A DNA stretch of 64,000 nucleotides. Source: Microbacterium hydrocarbonoxydans. GTDB taxonomy: Bacteria > Actinomycetota > Actinomycetes > Actinomycetales > Microbacteriaceae. The stretch is taken from the NCBI RefSeq assembly GCF_011752045.1, contig NZ_JAAKXW010000005.1, positions 248,001 to 312,000 on the forward strand, given 5' to 3'. Shown in pieces: positions 18,932-27,304 of this stretch. Positions within the stretch are counted from its first letter, which is position 1; each line of letters starts with the position of its first letter. A program made the position numbers and the translations under genes. Under the pieces are notes generated by a model. That model searched no databases. It saw only the letters and a program-made list of their open reading frames with translations, and was not told the origin of the DNA.

Positions 18932-19687
18932 CGCGAGCCCGGCGAGCAGCTCGTCCAGGCGGTCGGCGGTGTCCTCCCAGCCCTCGACGGCGACGGAGGG
19001 GACTCCGAGCGCGAGCACAGGGTAGTCGTTGCCGCCCTCGTCGAGACGGTCACCGTAGAAGAGCATGGCCTCCAGCGGGATGCCGGTGTGCTCGGCGAGC
19101 TTGAGCATCCCGTAGGCCTTGTCGATGCCGGCGCGGGTGATGTCGATCGACGTCGACCCGCCTGCGCGCACCTCGAGCCCGGGCAGCCGTGCGGCGACGG
19201 CATCGCGCAAGGCGAGGCGCTTCGCGCCGGTCGGGTCCCAGGCGTGCTTCGCCTCCCGCGGGGCACGCTGACCGAGCGCCGAGAAGGTGATCTGCGAGCC
19301 GCGGTCCTCGAGGATGTCTCCCCAGGGCTCCGCCTCCCACAGGCCGAGGCGCTCCGCCTCCTCGCGCAGGGCCATGAGCGCCGCAGTCTTCTCCTCCTCC
19401 GCGAGGTCGTGCGAGTACAGAGGCGCGAAGTCGCTGCCGTCGTGGCGCAGGTAGCGCGTGCCGCAGGTGGGCAGCAGGTGCAGGCGCGCGAGGTCGGCGG
19501 CATCCGTCTCGCCGAGCTGCGCGATCACCTGGGAACGGAACTGATCCTCGTTGCCTCCTGAGATGATCGCGACGTCCACGGAGCGCAGCAGCGAGCGCAG
19601 CAGATCGGCGATCCTCGGGCTGATCGCGCCTTTGGAGGGTGCGAGCGTGTCATCGAGGTCGAAGGCGACGAGGGCCGGTGAGGTCAT
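18914..19687 (-). CDS. HAD-superfamily (subfamily IIB) phosphatase, phosphomannomutase-like
   Basis: A 257-residue HAD-IIB protein. The nucleophile motif LVAFDLDDTLAPSKG is near the N-terminus, AIISGGNEDQF follows, and the cap region resembles eukaryotic-type phosphomannomutases. The late FYGDRLDEGGNDYPVLALG motif binds Mg. The substrate could be a hexose phosphate, but neither neighbour is sugar-specific. The gene overlaps the upstream VanZ-like gene by 4 bp (ATGA), so both form one operon. The C-terminus ends inside the lldD terminator hairpin. Confidence 0.8.
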   Translation of the reverse strand: MTSPALVAFDLDDTLAPSKGAISPRIADLLRSLLRSVDVAIISGGNEDQFRSQVIAQLGETDAADLARLHLLPTCGTRYLRHDGSDFAPLYSHDLAEEEKTAALMALREEAERLGLWEAEPWGDILEDRGSQITFSALGQRAPREAKHAWDPTGAKRLALRDAVAARLPGLEVRAGGSTSIDITRAGIDKAYGMLKLAEHTGIPLEAMLFYGDRLDEGGNDYPVLALGVPSVAVEGWEDTADRLDELLAGLAVAPRS

Positions 19688-20136
19688 GATGTCTCCAGCC
19701 TAGGAGACGCGGGCTGTGGCGCGCGCCGAGTGAAGAGGGCGAGTGCCAGTAGGGCGAGCATCACGCCGATCGTGGCACCCGCGGAGTTGGCGAGCACGTC
19801 GCTGATCGTCGCCGCGCGATGCGGCAGGGCGACCTGCTGGGCGACCTCGATGCAGATCGAGAGCGCCGGCCCCGCGAAGAAGGCGAGCGCCGCCAGCCCG
19901 CGGGGGAGCACGGCGACGGCGAGCATCCCGACCGGGATGAAGACGAGGACGTTCGCCGCCACCTCGAGCCGCGTGAAGTCGAGCGACTCCCAGCCGAGCC
20001 GGTGCGCGGCGCGGAGCACCAGGTCGAGCAGGTTCGGCATGGCGTTCTCGACGCGCGACGGAGTGAGCGTCAGGAAGGCGAGACCGGCGAGGAAGGGGAT
20101 GCCGAGAAGCAGCGTGATGCGCCGGAACGGTGACAT
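19684..20136 (-). CDS. VanZ-like membrane protein
   Basis: A 150-residue protein with four hydrophobic segments. It matches the VanZ family in layout: a first helix followed by LTLTPSRVE, a second with VAANVLVFIPVGML, a third with LSICIEVAQQVALPHRAATISDVLANSAGATIG, and a last helix. VanZ confers low-level teicoplanin tolerance in enterococci, but most family members have no known role. ATG 20136 with GAGAGGAG upstream. Co-transcribed with the HAD phosphatase. Confidence 0.8.
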   Translation of the reverse strand: MSPFRRITLLLGIPFLAGLAFLTLTPSRVENAMPNLLDLVLRAAHRLGWESLDFTRLEVAANVLVFIPVGMLAVAVLPRGLAALAFFAGPALSICIEVAQQVALPHRAATISDVLANSAGATIGVMLALLALALFTRRAPQPASPRLETS

Positions 20137-20163
20137 CGGGCAGGGCTCCTCTCGGTCTCGGAC

Positions 20164-20169
20164 ACTCTA
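20164..20169 (-). promoter_or_regulatory. -10 element of the vanZ-like operon; note on the 20137-20401 gap
   Basis: On the minus strand TAGAGT lies about 28 nt before the ATG at 20136, with GAGAGGAG between as ribosome site. The rest of the 20170-20401 gap is G-rich and shows no gene, repeat or RNA that can be recognised. Confidence 0.5.
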
Positions 20170-20401
20170 TGCGGGGGAGTGGGGAAAAGGCTGAGCGAGG
20201 GCGGGGATGGTCGGAGTGATGGCGGCGATGGCGGCGGGGCGGCGATGAGCGCTTCGCGCCATCGCCTTTCGAGGGACGGTCACTGCGGGGTGCGTCCCCA
20301 CGGCGCCCTCCACGCGCCGCCAGAGCCGGCGCGGGTCGCGCGGGTCGGGACAGCGGCGCGTGGAGCCTCCTGCGCCGCGGGGCCCCGCTTTGCTACCGCG
20401 A

Positions 20402-20447
20402 AATGCAGAAAAAGGGCCACGCCTCCGGCGGACCCTTTTTCTGCATT
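20402..20447 (-). terminator. Strong bidirectional-type terminator after tRNA-Pro
   Basis: AATGCAGAAAAAGGG (20402-20416) and CCCTTTTTCTGCATT (20433-20447) form a perfect 15-bp stem with a 16-nt loop that can pair further. It starts 2 bases beyond the tRNA-Pro 3' end, with A- and T-tracts on both sides of the GC core. Confidence 0.85.
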
Positions 20448-20522
<75 letters not shown>

Positions 20523-20575
20523 TTTTGCAACCCTCCGAGTCTATAGCCAAAGCACCCGAAACGACGAATCGAGGC

Positions 20576-21511
20576 TCAGGTGCGTGCCGTGAGCGTGAGC
20601 AGCGTCGCCTCCGGACGGCAGGCGAAGCGCACGGGGGCGTATATCGAGTGCCCGCAGCCCGCGCTGACGTTCAGCGGCACGGTGCGGCCCTCGCGGGTCC
20701 AGGTGCTCAGGCCCTTCGCCTGCTTCAGCGGGATGTCGCAGTTCGCGACGAGCGCGCCGAAGCCGGGGAGGCACACCTGGCCGCCGTGCGTGTGCCCGCC
20801 GAAGATCGCATCGGCGCCGAGCTCGACGAAGCCGTTCAGCACCCGCTGGTACGGCGCGTGCGTGACGCCGAGCACCGAGGTGCGGGCATCCCGCCGTCCG
20901 AGATCGGCGATGGCGGAGGGCAGATCCTCGAGCCGGTCCCAGTCGCGGTGGGCGTCGTCGACCCCGAAGAAGTCGACCGTGTTCCCGGCGACCTCAAGCC
21001 GCGCTGCGGTGTTGTCCAGATCGGACCAGCCCAGCTCCTCTGTGAAGAAGCGGTCCATGGCATCCGTGTCGAGCGGACGCTTCTTGTGGTGCCGCTGCGA
21101 GGGGCCGGAGAAGTACCGCAGCGGATTGCGCGGCGAGGGGCCCTGCACGTCGTTGGATCCGTGCACGAAGACGCCGGGGATGCCGGCGAGCGGCTGGAAG
21201 GCGCGGCGGATGCCGTCGAGCCCGTCTTCGTGGCCGAGGTTGTCGCCGGTGTTGACGACGAGGTCAGGATGCAGGTCCGCGAGGGAGGCGAGCCAGTCCT
21301 GCTTGCGGCGCTGCCACGGCGCCATGTGGGCATCCGAGATGTGCAGGACGCGGATCGGGGCAGAGCCGGGCGCCAGGGCGGCTGCGGTCGCCTCTCGCAC
21401 AGTGAAGAGGTAGCGCTCGATGCCGATGCCCCAGACGGCGGCTGCAGCGCCCGCGGCCCCCACCGCGCCGAGCGCGATGAGGGCCGGGTTCGCCGTGCGG
21501 GATGCGGTCAC
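20576..21511 (-). CDS. Membrane-anchored metallophosphoesterase
   Basis: A 311-residue calcineurin-like phosphoesterase with an N-terminal hydrophobic anchor (about 9-30). The metal motifs are [30 protein letters not shown] and GGHTHGGQ. The usual GNHD/GNHE block reads GSND here, replacing the catalytic-site histidine neighbour. The substrate is unknown; homologues act on lipid-linked or nucleotide phosphates. The start at GTG 21511 gives a GTGA overlap with the upstream penicillin-binding protein stop; GTG 21517 is the alternative. The location suggests a cell-envelope role. Confidence 0.85.
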   Translation of the reverse strand: MTASRTANPALIALGAVGAAGAAAAVWGIGIERYLFTVREATAAALAPGSAPIRVLHISDAHMAPWQRRKQDWLASLADLHPDLVVNTGDNLGHEDGLDGIRRAFQPLAGIPGVFVHGSNDVQGPSPRNPLRYFSGPSQRHHKKRPLDTDAMDRFFTEELGWSDLDNTAARLEVAGNTVDFFGVDDAHRDWDRLEDLPSAIADLGRRDARTSVLGVTHAPYQRVLNGFVELGADAIFGGHTHGGQVCLPGFGALVANCDIPLKQAKGLSTWTREGRTVPLNVSAGCGHSIYAPVRFACRPEATLLTLTART

Positions 21512-24060
21512 TCGCACTGCACCTTGATCTCGGTGCTCTTGTTCGTCGCCGTACCGGCAGCAGGGTTCGTCGACTTCACCTTGGCATCCGGCGGGTTGCA
21601 GGAGCCGTTGAAGTCGATCGCTGTGAACCCGGCGCCGAAGAGCGCGTTCTGCGCGTCCGCCTTCGACTGGCCGGTGACATCTGGAACGCTCGTCCCCTGG
21701 CCGTTGCTCGGCGAGATCGTCACGGTCGCGCCGCCCGCGGCCTGGCCGGAGGGGTCTTGCGCGGCCACGGTGTTCGCCGGCCGGTCGCTGTCGACAGGAG
21801 CGCCCACCGTCACCGAGAACCCGGCGCCCTCGAGGATCGAGGTCGCCTCCTCGATGGATTTGCCGACGACGTCCGGGACTGCGGTCAGCACCTGGCGGGA
21901 CAGGTTGTTGTCCGGCGGCGGGAAGTCGTCGCCGCCGTAAAGCGAGTTCGCCGCACGCTGCATGTCCCTCGCAAGGAAGTACCTCATCTGGTTGAGCGCG
22001 ATCCCTCCCCAGCTCTGCCGGAGGATGCTCGCGTCGCCCACGGACCGCCCGACCCAGACTGACGTGGTGACCTTCGTGCTCGACTCGATCATCATCGTGC
22101 CGAAGTCCTCATGCGTACCGGTCTTGCCGATCAGCGGAGTGCCGTCGTACGTGTTCGCTTGCCGGCCCGTTCCGCCGTTCATGACGCCCTGGAGGGCGAA
22201 GGCGGCCGTGGCGGCGACCTCGGGGGAGATCACCTGGGAGCACTTCGACTCCGGAAGCGGGAGGTCTTCCCCGGACGGAGAGACGACTCGATCGATCGCC
22301 TTCGGGGTGCAGTACACGCCCTTGTTCGCGACCGTGGCGTAGGCGCCGGCCATCGCGAGCGGGGAGATGTACTTGGAGCCGAGGATGTCGTAGGGGACGG
22401 CGGGGCCGTCAGTGGTCTTCCCGCCCTTCGCCAGGGTCACTCCCATGCGATCCGCCACCTTGTTGATGTCGCACAGGTCGAGCTTCTCGGCCATGGCGAG
22501 GTACCCGCTGTTGAGCGAGGCGGCGGTGAAGCTCATCACAGTGCCGGTGTAGCCGCCGGCGTTTCCGAAGTTCGCGATCTTCGTGCTGTTCGAGATCGGA
22601 GTCTCGCCACAGCGGAACTTCGAGAACACGCGGTTGCCGCCGTTCAGGGTCTCCCTGACGGAGTGCCCCTTCTCGAGCCAGTCGATGAGCGTGAACAGCT
22701 TGTAGGTGGAGCCGACTGCGAAGCCACCCGAGCCACCGTGCTCGTTGTCGGAGGCGAACACGAGCGCGGAGTAAGCCTGGTCTCCCTGAATCGTCTCGCT
22801 GAAGGTCGTGTTCTGCGTGATCGCCAGCACGCGTCCGGTGGTGGCCTCGATCGAGACCCCGGCTGCTCCGAAGTACTGGTTGTCGTAGTTCGCGGGAACG
22901 ATGTTGGCCATCGACTCGGTGCCGGCGTTCTGGATGTCGATGTTCATCGTCGAGTAGATCTTCAGGCCACCGCGGCGGAGGAGTTCGCTGCGCTCCTGCG
23001 GAGTCTTGCCGAAAGCCTCGTCGGCGAGGACGATCGACTTCACGTACTCGCAGAAGTAGGCGTTCCGCCCGGCCTTGGCACAGCCCTGCACCGGCGGCTT
23101 GATCGCCGGCGTGATGGGCGTGGCCATGGCCTCGTCGAACTGGGCCTGCGTGATCTTGCCGTCGGTGAGCATCCGGTCGAGCACGTAGGAGCGGCGGATC
23201 GTTGTGTCCTTGTACTCGTCCATCGCGCCGTTCCGGATCGTGCCGGTGGAATCGGTCCAGGTGCCCTCTGGCAGGTCGATGCGGAACTGGTTCGGGTTCT
23301 GCACCATGCCCGCGATCGTCGCGGCCTGCGCGACCGTGAGCTTCGCTGCGGTCGTGGAGAAGTAGTAGTTGGCCGCGGCTTCGATGCCGTAGACGGTGCC
23401 GCCGAAGTTGGCGATGTTCAGGTAGCCGATCAGGATCTCGTTCTTCGAGTAGTCCTTCTCGATCTGGATCGCGTAGCGCATCTCACGGAGCTTGCGCTCG
23501 ATGCCCTCGTTGCCGGTTGCGTTGGTCGCATCCAGCCAGCACTGCTGCAGGTCGTCGGCATACGTGTCAGATGCGGTGTCGACGTTCTGCTCGCACTCCT
23601 GGATGAGCACGTTCTTCACGTACTGCTGGGTGATCGTCGACGCGCCGCGATCGCTGGTTCCGCGGACGTTGTCGATGAGCGCCTTCGCGGTGGCGCCGAG
23701 GTTCACGCCGCCGTGGTTGTAATAGTCCTTGTCCTCGCTGGAGAGGATGGCGTCGATCATCGCGGGGGCGACCTGGTCGAGCGTCACCGGGATGCGGTTC
23801 TGCTCGAAGAACGAGGCCAGCTCGACCGCGGTGCCGTCGGCGGCGGTCGCATAGATCGTCGACTGCTCCATCGGGGCGTCGACCTGCAGGTTGGTCGGCA
23901 GCTTCTCGAAGATGGTGATGGCCTGGGATCCCGCGATGCCCGTCATGGCGAGGACGGGGGTGACGCTGGCGGTGACCAGTAGGCCGGCGACGGCACTCAG
24001 CCCGACGAGCCCGAGGAGGCCGCCGAGCACGCCTTTCACCGTGCGATTCTGTTGAGGCAT
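21508..24060 (-). CDS. Bifunctional penicillin-binding protein with PASTA domains (class A)
   Basis: An 850-residue peptidoglycan synthase. After one transmembrane helix (about 10-40) comes a GT51 glycosyltransferase domain with SSEDKDYYNHGG (Glu109 catalytic) and GASTITQQYVKN. The transpeptidase domain has GSTYK (Ser451 acylated), SLN, and GKTGT (Lys646). Two C-terminal PASTA repeats begin VPDVVGKS and VPDVTGQS. This is the architecture of mycobacterial PonA2. ATG 24060 is chosen because a -10 TACGAT lies 7 nt upstream, making a leaderless mRNA; longer in-frame starts would lie upstream of that promoter. Confidence 0.95.
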   Translation of the reverse strand: MPQQNRTVKGVLGGLLGLVGLSAVAGLLVTASVTPVLAMTGIAGSQAITIFEKLPTNLQVDAPMEQSTIYATAADGTAVELASFFEQNRIPVTLDQVAPAMIDAILSSEDKDYYNHGGVNLGATAKALIDNVRGTSDRGASTITQQYVKNVLIQECEQNVDTASDTYADDLQQCWLDATNATGNEGIERKLREMRYAIQIEKDYSKNEILIGYLNIANFGGTVYGIEAAANYYFSTTAAKLTVAQAATIAGMVQNPNQFRIDLPEGTWTDSTGTIRNGAMDEYKDTTIRRSYVLDRMLTDGKITQAQFDEAMATPITPAIKPPVQGCAKAGRNAYFCEYVKSIVLADEAFGKTPQERSELLRRGGLKIYSTMNIDIQNAGTESMANIVPANYDNQYFGAAGVSIEATTGRVLAITQNTTFSETIQGDQAYSALVFASDNEHGGSGGFAVGSTYKLFTLIDWLEKGHSVRETLNGGNRVFSKFRCGETPISNSTKIANFGNAGGYTGTVMSFTAASLNSGYLAMAEKLDLCDINKVADRMGVTLAKGGKTTDGPAVPYDILGSKYISPLAMAGAYATVANKGVYCTPKAIDRVVSPSGEDLPLPESKCSQVISPEVAATAAFALQGVMNGGTGRQANTYDGTPLIGKTGTHEDFGTMMIESSTKVTTSVWVGRSVGDASILRQSWGGIALNQMRYFLARDMQRAANSLYGGDDFPPPDNNLSRQVLTAVPDVVGKSIEEATSILEGAGFSVTVGAPVDSDRPANTVAAQDPSGQAAGGATVTISPSNGQGTSVPDVTGQSKADAQNALFGAGFTAIDFNGSCNPPDAKVKSTNPAAGTATNKSTEIKVQCE

Positions 24061-24067
24061 ACGCTTG

Positions 24068-24073
24068 ATCGTA
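24068..24073 (-). promoter_or_regulatory. -10 element of leaderless PBP promoter
   Basis: TACGAT on the minus strand is followed by 7 nt and ATG 24060. It fixes the start of the penicillin-binding protein gene and faces away from the small gene at 24138. Confidence 0.55.
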
Positions 24074-24137
24074 GGGGAGTTCCCTGAATACCGCCTTTGA
24101 CGCATCTGCGCCGCCACGGCGCCAGACAGGAGTGCCG

Positions 24138-24362
24138 ATGACCACGTGGGAGTACCTCACCACGCCGCTGCTGATCCACAACACCGCCGCGATCCTCAAC
24201 AACTGGGGCAAGCAGGGGTGGGAGCTCGTGCAGGTCGTGCAGGGGCCCGAAGGCGGCCTCGTCGCCTACTTCAAGCGTCCTGTGACGCAGGATGCCGCAG
24301 CCAACGCCGGCCTCGCGGCCGCCGCCGAGGCGTCCCGCCAGTTCGAAGGCGGTGCGGCATGA
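24138..24362 (+). CDS. Small conserved actinobacterial protein (DUF4177-like)
   Basis: A 74-residue protein beginning MTTWEYLTTPLL, with the WEY...GWELV pattern (NNWGKQGWELVQVV) and a YFKRP motif; the tail is Ala-rich. It resembles Rv3678A of M. tuberculosis, which is also next to a RidA-like gene and near ponA2, so the gene order is shared. The function is unknown. ATG 24138 is preferred over GTG 24132 because ACAGGAG lies 6 nt upstream. The stop overlaps the next start (ATGA). Confidence 0.85.
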   Translation: MTTWEYLTTPLLIHNTAAILNNWGKQGWELVQVVQGPEGGLVAYFKRPVTQDAAANAGLAAAAEASRQFEGGAA

Positions 24363-24817
24363 GCATCTCCGCGCGTCTCGCTGAACTCGGCATCGAACTG
24401 CCCGCCGTCGCGGCGCCCGTCGCGTCGTACGTCCCCGCCGTCGTGCACGGCGACCTCGTGTACACGTCCGGCCAGCTGCCGTTCTCGGAGGGAGCCCTTC
24501 CGGCGACCGGCAAGGTCGGCGCAGGCGTCGACGCCGACGACGCGAAGGCCTACGCCCGCACCTGCGCGCTGAACGCCCTGGCGGCGGCCGCGGATGCCGT
24601 CGGCGGCGTCGACCGCATCGCCGGCGTGCTGCGGGTGGGCGGATTCGTCGCCTCCGTGCCCGAGTTCACCGGCCAGCCCGGCGTCGTGAACGGCGCCAGC
24701 GAGGTCCTCGGAGAGATCTTCGGCGATGCCGGTCGTCACGCGCGTGCGGCCGTCGGCGTCCCGGTGCTCCCGCTGGACAGCCCGGTCGAGGTCGAGGTCA
24801 CCTTCATCCTCGCCTGA
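24359..24817 (+). CDS. RidA/YjgF-family protein
   Basis: A 152-residue RidA-family protein, longer than the usual 125-130 residues. It contains VHGDLVYTSGQLPF near residue 30, a central CALNALAAAADAVGG helix and the end motif ARAAVGVPVLPLDSPVEVEVTFIL. RidA proper deaminates reactive enamines; this subgroup (YjgF-like, Rv3678c type) lacks the strict substrate-binding arginine in the usual RxAxxV position (here HARAAVG) only partly, so the activity is uncertain. It is coupled to the small gene upstream by a 4-bp overlap. Confidence 0.85.
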   Translation: MSISARLAELGIELPAVAAPVASYVPAVVHGDLVYTSGQLPFSEGALPATGKVGAGVDADDAKAYARTCALNALAAAADAVGGVDRIAGVLRVGGFVASVPEFTGQPGVVNGASEVLGEIFGDAGRHARAAVGVPVLPLDSPVEVEVTFILA

Positions 24818-24847
24818 CGGCATCCGGTCCGGCATCCTGCTCACGCC

Positions 24848-24931
24848 CGCCGAGACCCCGCAGTACCGCCGAGACCCCTGCCTGCCGACGTCGGCAGGCA
24901 GGGGTCTCGGCGAGAGAGCGGGGTCTCGGCG
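24848..24931. repeat. Nested CGCCGAGACCCC inverted repeats with a 46-bp perfect palindrome
   Basis: The motif CGCCGAGACCCC occurs four times, twice in each orientation. The inner pair builds a loopless palindrome of 23-bp arms (24867-24912, centre GAC|GTC). The outer pair is CGCCGAGACCCCGC (24848-24861) and GCGGGGTCTCGGCG (24918-24931). It fills the gap between the convergent ridA and acs genes and could terminate both. The nested order also looks like a dispersed REP-type element. Confidence 0.8.
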
Positions 24932-24942
24932 ATCGGGTCCTG

Positions 24943-26910
24943 CTACTTGACCTGCGCGGAGATGATGCTCATCACCGCGGTGTCGGCGAGCGTTGTGGTG
25001 TCACCCACCTCGCGGCCCTCCGCGACGTCGCGGAGCAGACGCCGCATGATCTTCCCGGAGCGGGTCTTCGGCAGCTCGCCGACGATGTACACGTCGCGGG
25101 GGCGGGCGATCGCCCCGATCTGCTCGCCGACCCACAGCCGCAGCTGCTGCGCGAGCCCCTCGGGGGCGTGCTCGGCGAGATAGCTCTCCTTGATGATCAC
25201 GAAGGCGACGACCGCCTGACCGGTGGTCTCGTCCGACGCGCCGACGACAGCCGCCTCGGCGGTCGCCTCGTGGGCGACGAGCGAGGACTCGATCTCAGCC
25301 GTGGACAGCCGGTGGCCGGAGACGTTCATGACGTCGTCCACGCGGCCGAGAAGCCAGAGGTCGCCGTCCTCATCGAGACGCGCGCCGTCACCGGCGAAGT
25401 AATAGCCCTGGTCCTCGAACTTCTCCCAGTAGGTCTCCTTGAAGCGCTCCGGGTCGCCCCAGATGCCGCGCAGCATGCTCGGCCACGGCTCCGTGATCAC
25501 GAGCAGTCCGCCGTTGCCGTTGCCCACCTCGACGCCGGCGTCGTCGACGACGTCGATCGAGATGCCGGGCAGGGGGACCTGCGCGGAGCCCGGCTTCGTG
25601 GCGGTGACGCCGGGGAGCGCGGACACCATGATCGCGCCCGTCTCGGTCTGCCACCACGTGTCGACGATCGGCGTCTTGCCGGCGCCGATGACTTCGCGGT
25701 ACCACATCCAGGCCTCGGGGTTGATGGGCTCGCCGACCGATCCGAGCAGGCGCAGCGAGCTCAGATCGAACTTCTTCGGGACGCTGCGACCGATCTTCAT
25801 GAAGGAGCGGATGGCGGTCGGCGCCGTGTAGAAGATCGTCACCCCGTACTTCTCGATGATCTCCCACCAGCGGCCGGGGTGGGGAGCATCCGGCGTCCCC
25901 TCGTAGAGCACCTGGGTGGCGCCGTTGGCGAGCGGGCCGTAGGCGACATAGCTGTGTCCGGTGATCCAGCCGATGTCGGCGGTGCACCAGAACACGTCGG
26001 TCTCCGGGTGCAGGTCGAACACGTACTTGTGCGAGTAGGACGCCTGGGTGAGGTAGCCGCCGGACGTGTGCAGGATGCCCTTCGGCTTCCCGGTCGTGCC
26101 GGAGGTGTAGAGGATGAACAGCGGGTTCTCCGCGGGGAAGGCCTGCGCGGTGTGCTCGGCGGATGCCGCGGGCACCACGTCGTGCCACCACAGATCGCGG
26201 CCCTCCACCCAGTCGACCTCGTTCTCGCCGCGCCGGACGACGAGCACGTGCTCCACGGTCTGCTGCTCGCCCTCGCCGCGGTCGGCGAGCGCCTGGTCGA
26301 CGGCCGGCTTGAGGGGGGACACGCGGCCCTTGCGGTAGCCGCCGTCCGCGGTGATCACGAGCTTGGCGCCCGCGTCGTCGATGCGCGAGCGCAGGCTGTC
26401 GGCGCTGAACCCGCCGAACACGACGGAGTGGATGGCGCCCAGCCGTGCGACGGCGAGCATCGAGGCGATGGCCTCGGGGATCATCGGCAGGTAGATGGCG
26501 ACGCGGTCGCCGTGGCCGATGCCGAGACCTTCGAGCACGTTCGCGACGCGCTTGACCTCGTCGGTCAGCTCGGCGTACGTGATGGTGCGAGTGTCTCCCG
26601 GCTCGCCCTCCCAGTGCAGGGCGACGCGGTCGCCGTGGCCTGCCTCGACGTGCCGGTCGAGGCAGTTGTAGGCGACGTTGAGCTCGCCGTCGTCGAACCA
26701 CTTCGCGAACGGCGGGTTCGACCAGTCGAGCACCCGGGTGAACGGCTTGTGCCAGTGCAGCAGCTCGCGGGACTGCTCCCCCCAGAACCCCTCGCGGTCG
26801 GCGGCGGCGCGCTCGTAGAGGGCGGGAGACGAGACCGACTGGGCGACGAACTCCTCGGACGGCGGGAACTGGCGGGTCTCATCGAGAAGATGGTCGATCT
26901 GGCTGCTCAT
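24943..26910 (-). CDS. acs: Acetyl-CoA synthetase
   Basis: Activates acetate to acetyl-CoA through acetyl-AMP. The 655-residue length is normal. Motifs: LFILYTSGTTGKPKG (ATP loop), WCTADIGWITGHSY, WWQTETG, and near the C-terminus LPKTRSGKIMRRLLR, whose lysine is the site of regulatory acetylation in Acs enzymes. ATG 26910 is chosen because AAAGGAG lies 9 nt upstream and the protein then starts MSSQIDHLL. Upstream, TAGATT (26989-26984) is a possible -10. The gene is divergent from the 6C RNA and tad locus. Confidence 0.97.
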   Translation of the reverse strand: MSSQIDHLLDETRQFPPSEEFVAQSVSSPALYERAAADREGFWGEQSRELLHWHKPFTRVLDWSNPPFAKWFDDGELNVAYNCLDRHVEAGHGDRVALHWEGEPGDTRTITYAELTDEVKRVANVLEGLGIGHGDRVAIYLPMIPEAIASMLAVARLGAIHSVVFGGFSADSLRSRIDDAGAKLVITADGGYRKGRVSPLKPAVDQALADRGEGEQQTVEHVLVVRRGENEVDWVEGRDLWWHDVVPAASAEHTAQAFPAENPLFILYTSGTTGKPKGILHTSGGYLTQASYSHKYVFDLHPETDVFWCTADIGWITGHSYVAYGPLANGATQVLYEGTPDAPHPGRWWEIIEKYGVTIFYTAPTAIRSFMKIGRSVPKKFDLSSLRLLGSVGEPINPEAWMWYREVIGAGKTPIVDTWWQTETGAIMVSALPGVTATKPGSAQVPLPGISIDVVDDAGVEVGNGNGGLLVITEPWPSMLRGIWGDPERFKETYWEKFEDQGYYFAGDGARLDEDGDLWLLGRVDDVMNVSGHRLSTAEIESSLVAHEATAEAAVVGASDETTGQAVVAFVIIKESYLAEHAPEGLAQQLRLWVGEQIGAIARPRDVYIVGELPKTRSGKIMRRLLRDVAEGREVGDTTTLADTAVMSIISAQVK

Positions 26911-27040
26911 CGGCAGGCGCTCCTTTGCGGCGATGCGGTCGTGCTCGGCTCGGTCGTGTGGGTGGCACGACGAGGTCACGGCGAATCTAGTCTCGGGCCG
27001 ACTCGGCGCATACTGCCGAAAGTAGGTAGTGGAGCGGGTT

Positions 27041-27068
27041 TTGTCAGGCGGGTCGCCTTGCGTACACT
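27041..27068 (+). promoter_or_regulatory. Sigma-70-type promoter of the 6C small RNA
   Basis: TTGTCA (27041-27046) and TACACT (27063-27068) are 16 bp apart, one of the best promoter matches in the window. It has no ORF directly behind it; the transcript would run from about 27075 into a terminator-like hairpin at 27134-27168. Confidence 0.75.
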
Positions 27069-27074
27069 CGACGA

Positions 27075-27176
27075 CAGCCGAATTCTCATTCCGGCCTTGG
27101 CGCGCCCGATTCCCCCGATCGAGGATCCGCCGTGGGCGGCATCTCATTCCCCCCGTGAGGTGCCGCCCTTCTCTTT
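27075..27176 (+). ncRNA. 6C-type small RNA
   Basis: The transcript would contain two hairpins with C-rich loops: CGAT-TCCCCCG-ATCG (27107-27121) and a 13-bp stem GGGCGGCATCTCA (27134-27146) with TGAGGTGCCGCCC (27156-27168), loop TTCCCCCCG holding six cytosines. TTCTCTTT follows, so the second hairpin doubles as terminator. Two C-loop hairpins define the actinobacterial 6C RNA, which in mycobacteria (B11) also lies by the tad genes and represses translation by pairing its C loops with G-rich leaders. Ends are estimated. Confidence 0.8.
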
Positions 27177-27292
27177 GGGAGCGCTCCCTCCCGGAGCGCC
27201 GAGGCGCTCTGCACGGATGCTCCTGCTGGAGAGTTCTGCACAGGCGGCGGTGCGCCTGGCACCAGGCGAGCTGCCGCGTCCTCCGCCGCGCC

Positions 27293-27298
27293 TACCGT
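27293..27298 (+). promoter_or_regulatory. -10 element of leaderless tadA promoter
   Basis: TACCGT is followed by 6 nt (CGTCGC) and the tadA ATG at 27305. A 7-bp hairpin GCGCTCC/GGAGCGC lies upstream at 27181-27199. Apart from these and the 6C RNA, the acs-tadA gap (26911-27304) shows nothing else. Confidence 0.5.
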
Positions 27299-27304
27299 CG
27301 TCGC

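Noticed and set aside
20525..23982. Plus-strand ORFs opposite the phosphoesterase and penicillin-binding protein
   Set aside because: The minus-strand proteins have intact motifs and lengths; the plus frames are repetitive Arg/Val/Gly shadows.
26911..27147. N-terminal extension of acs to 27147
   Set aside because: It would cross the 6C RNA promoter; ATG 26910 has AAAGGAG and the normal Acs N-terminus.
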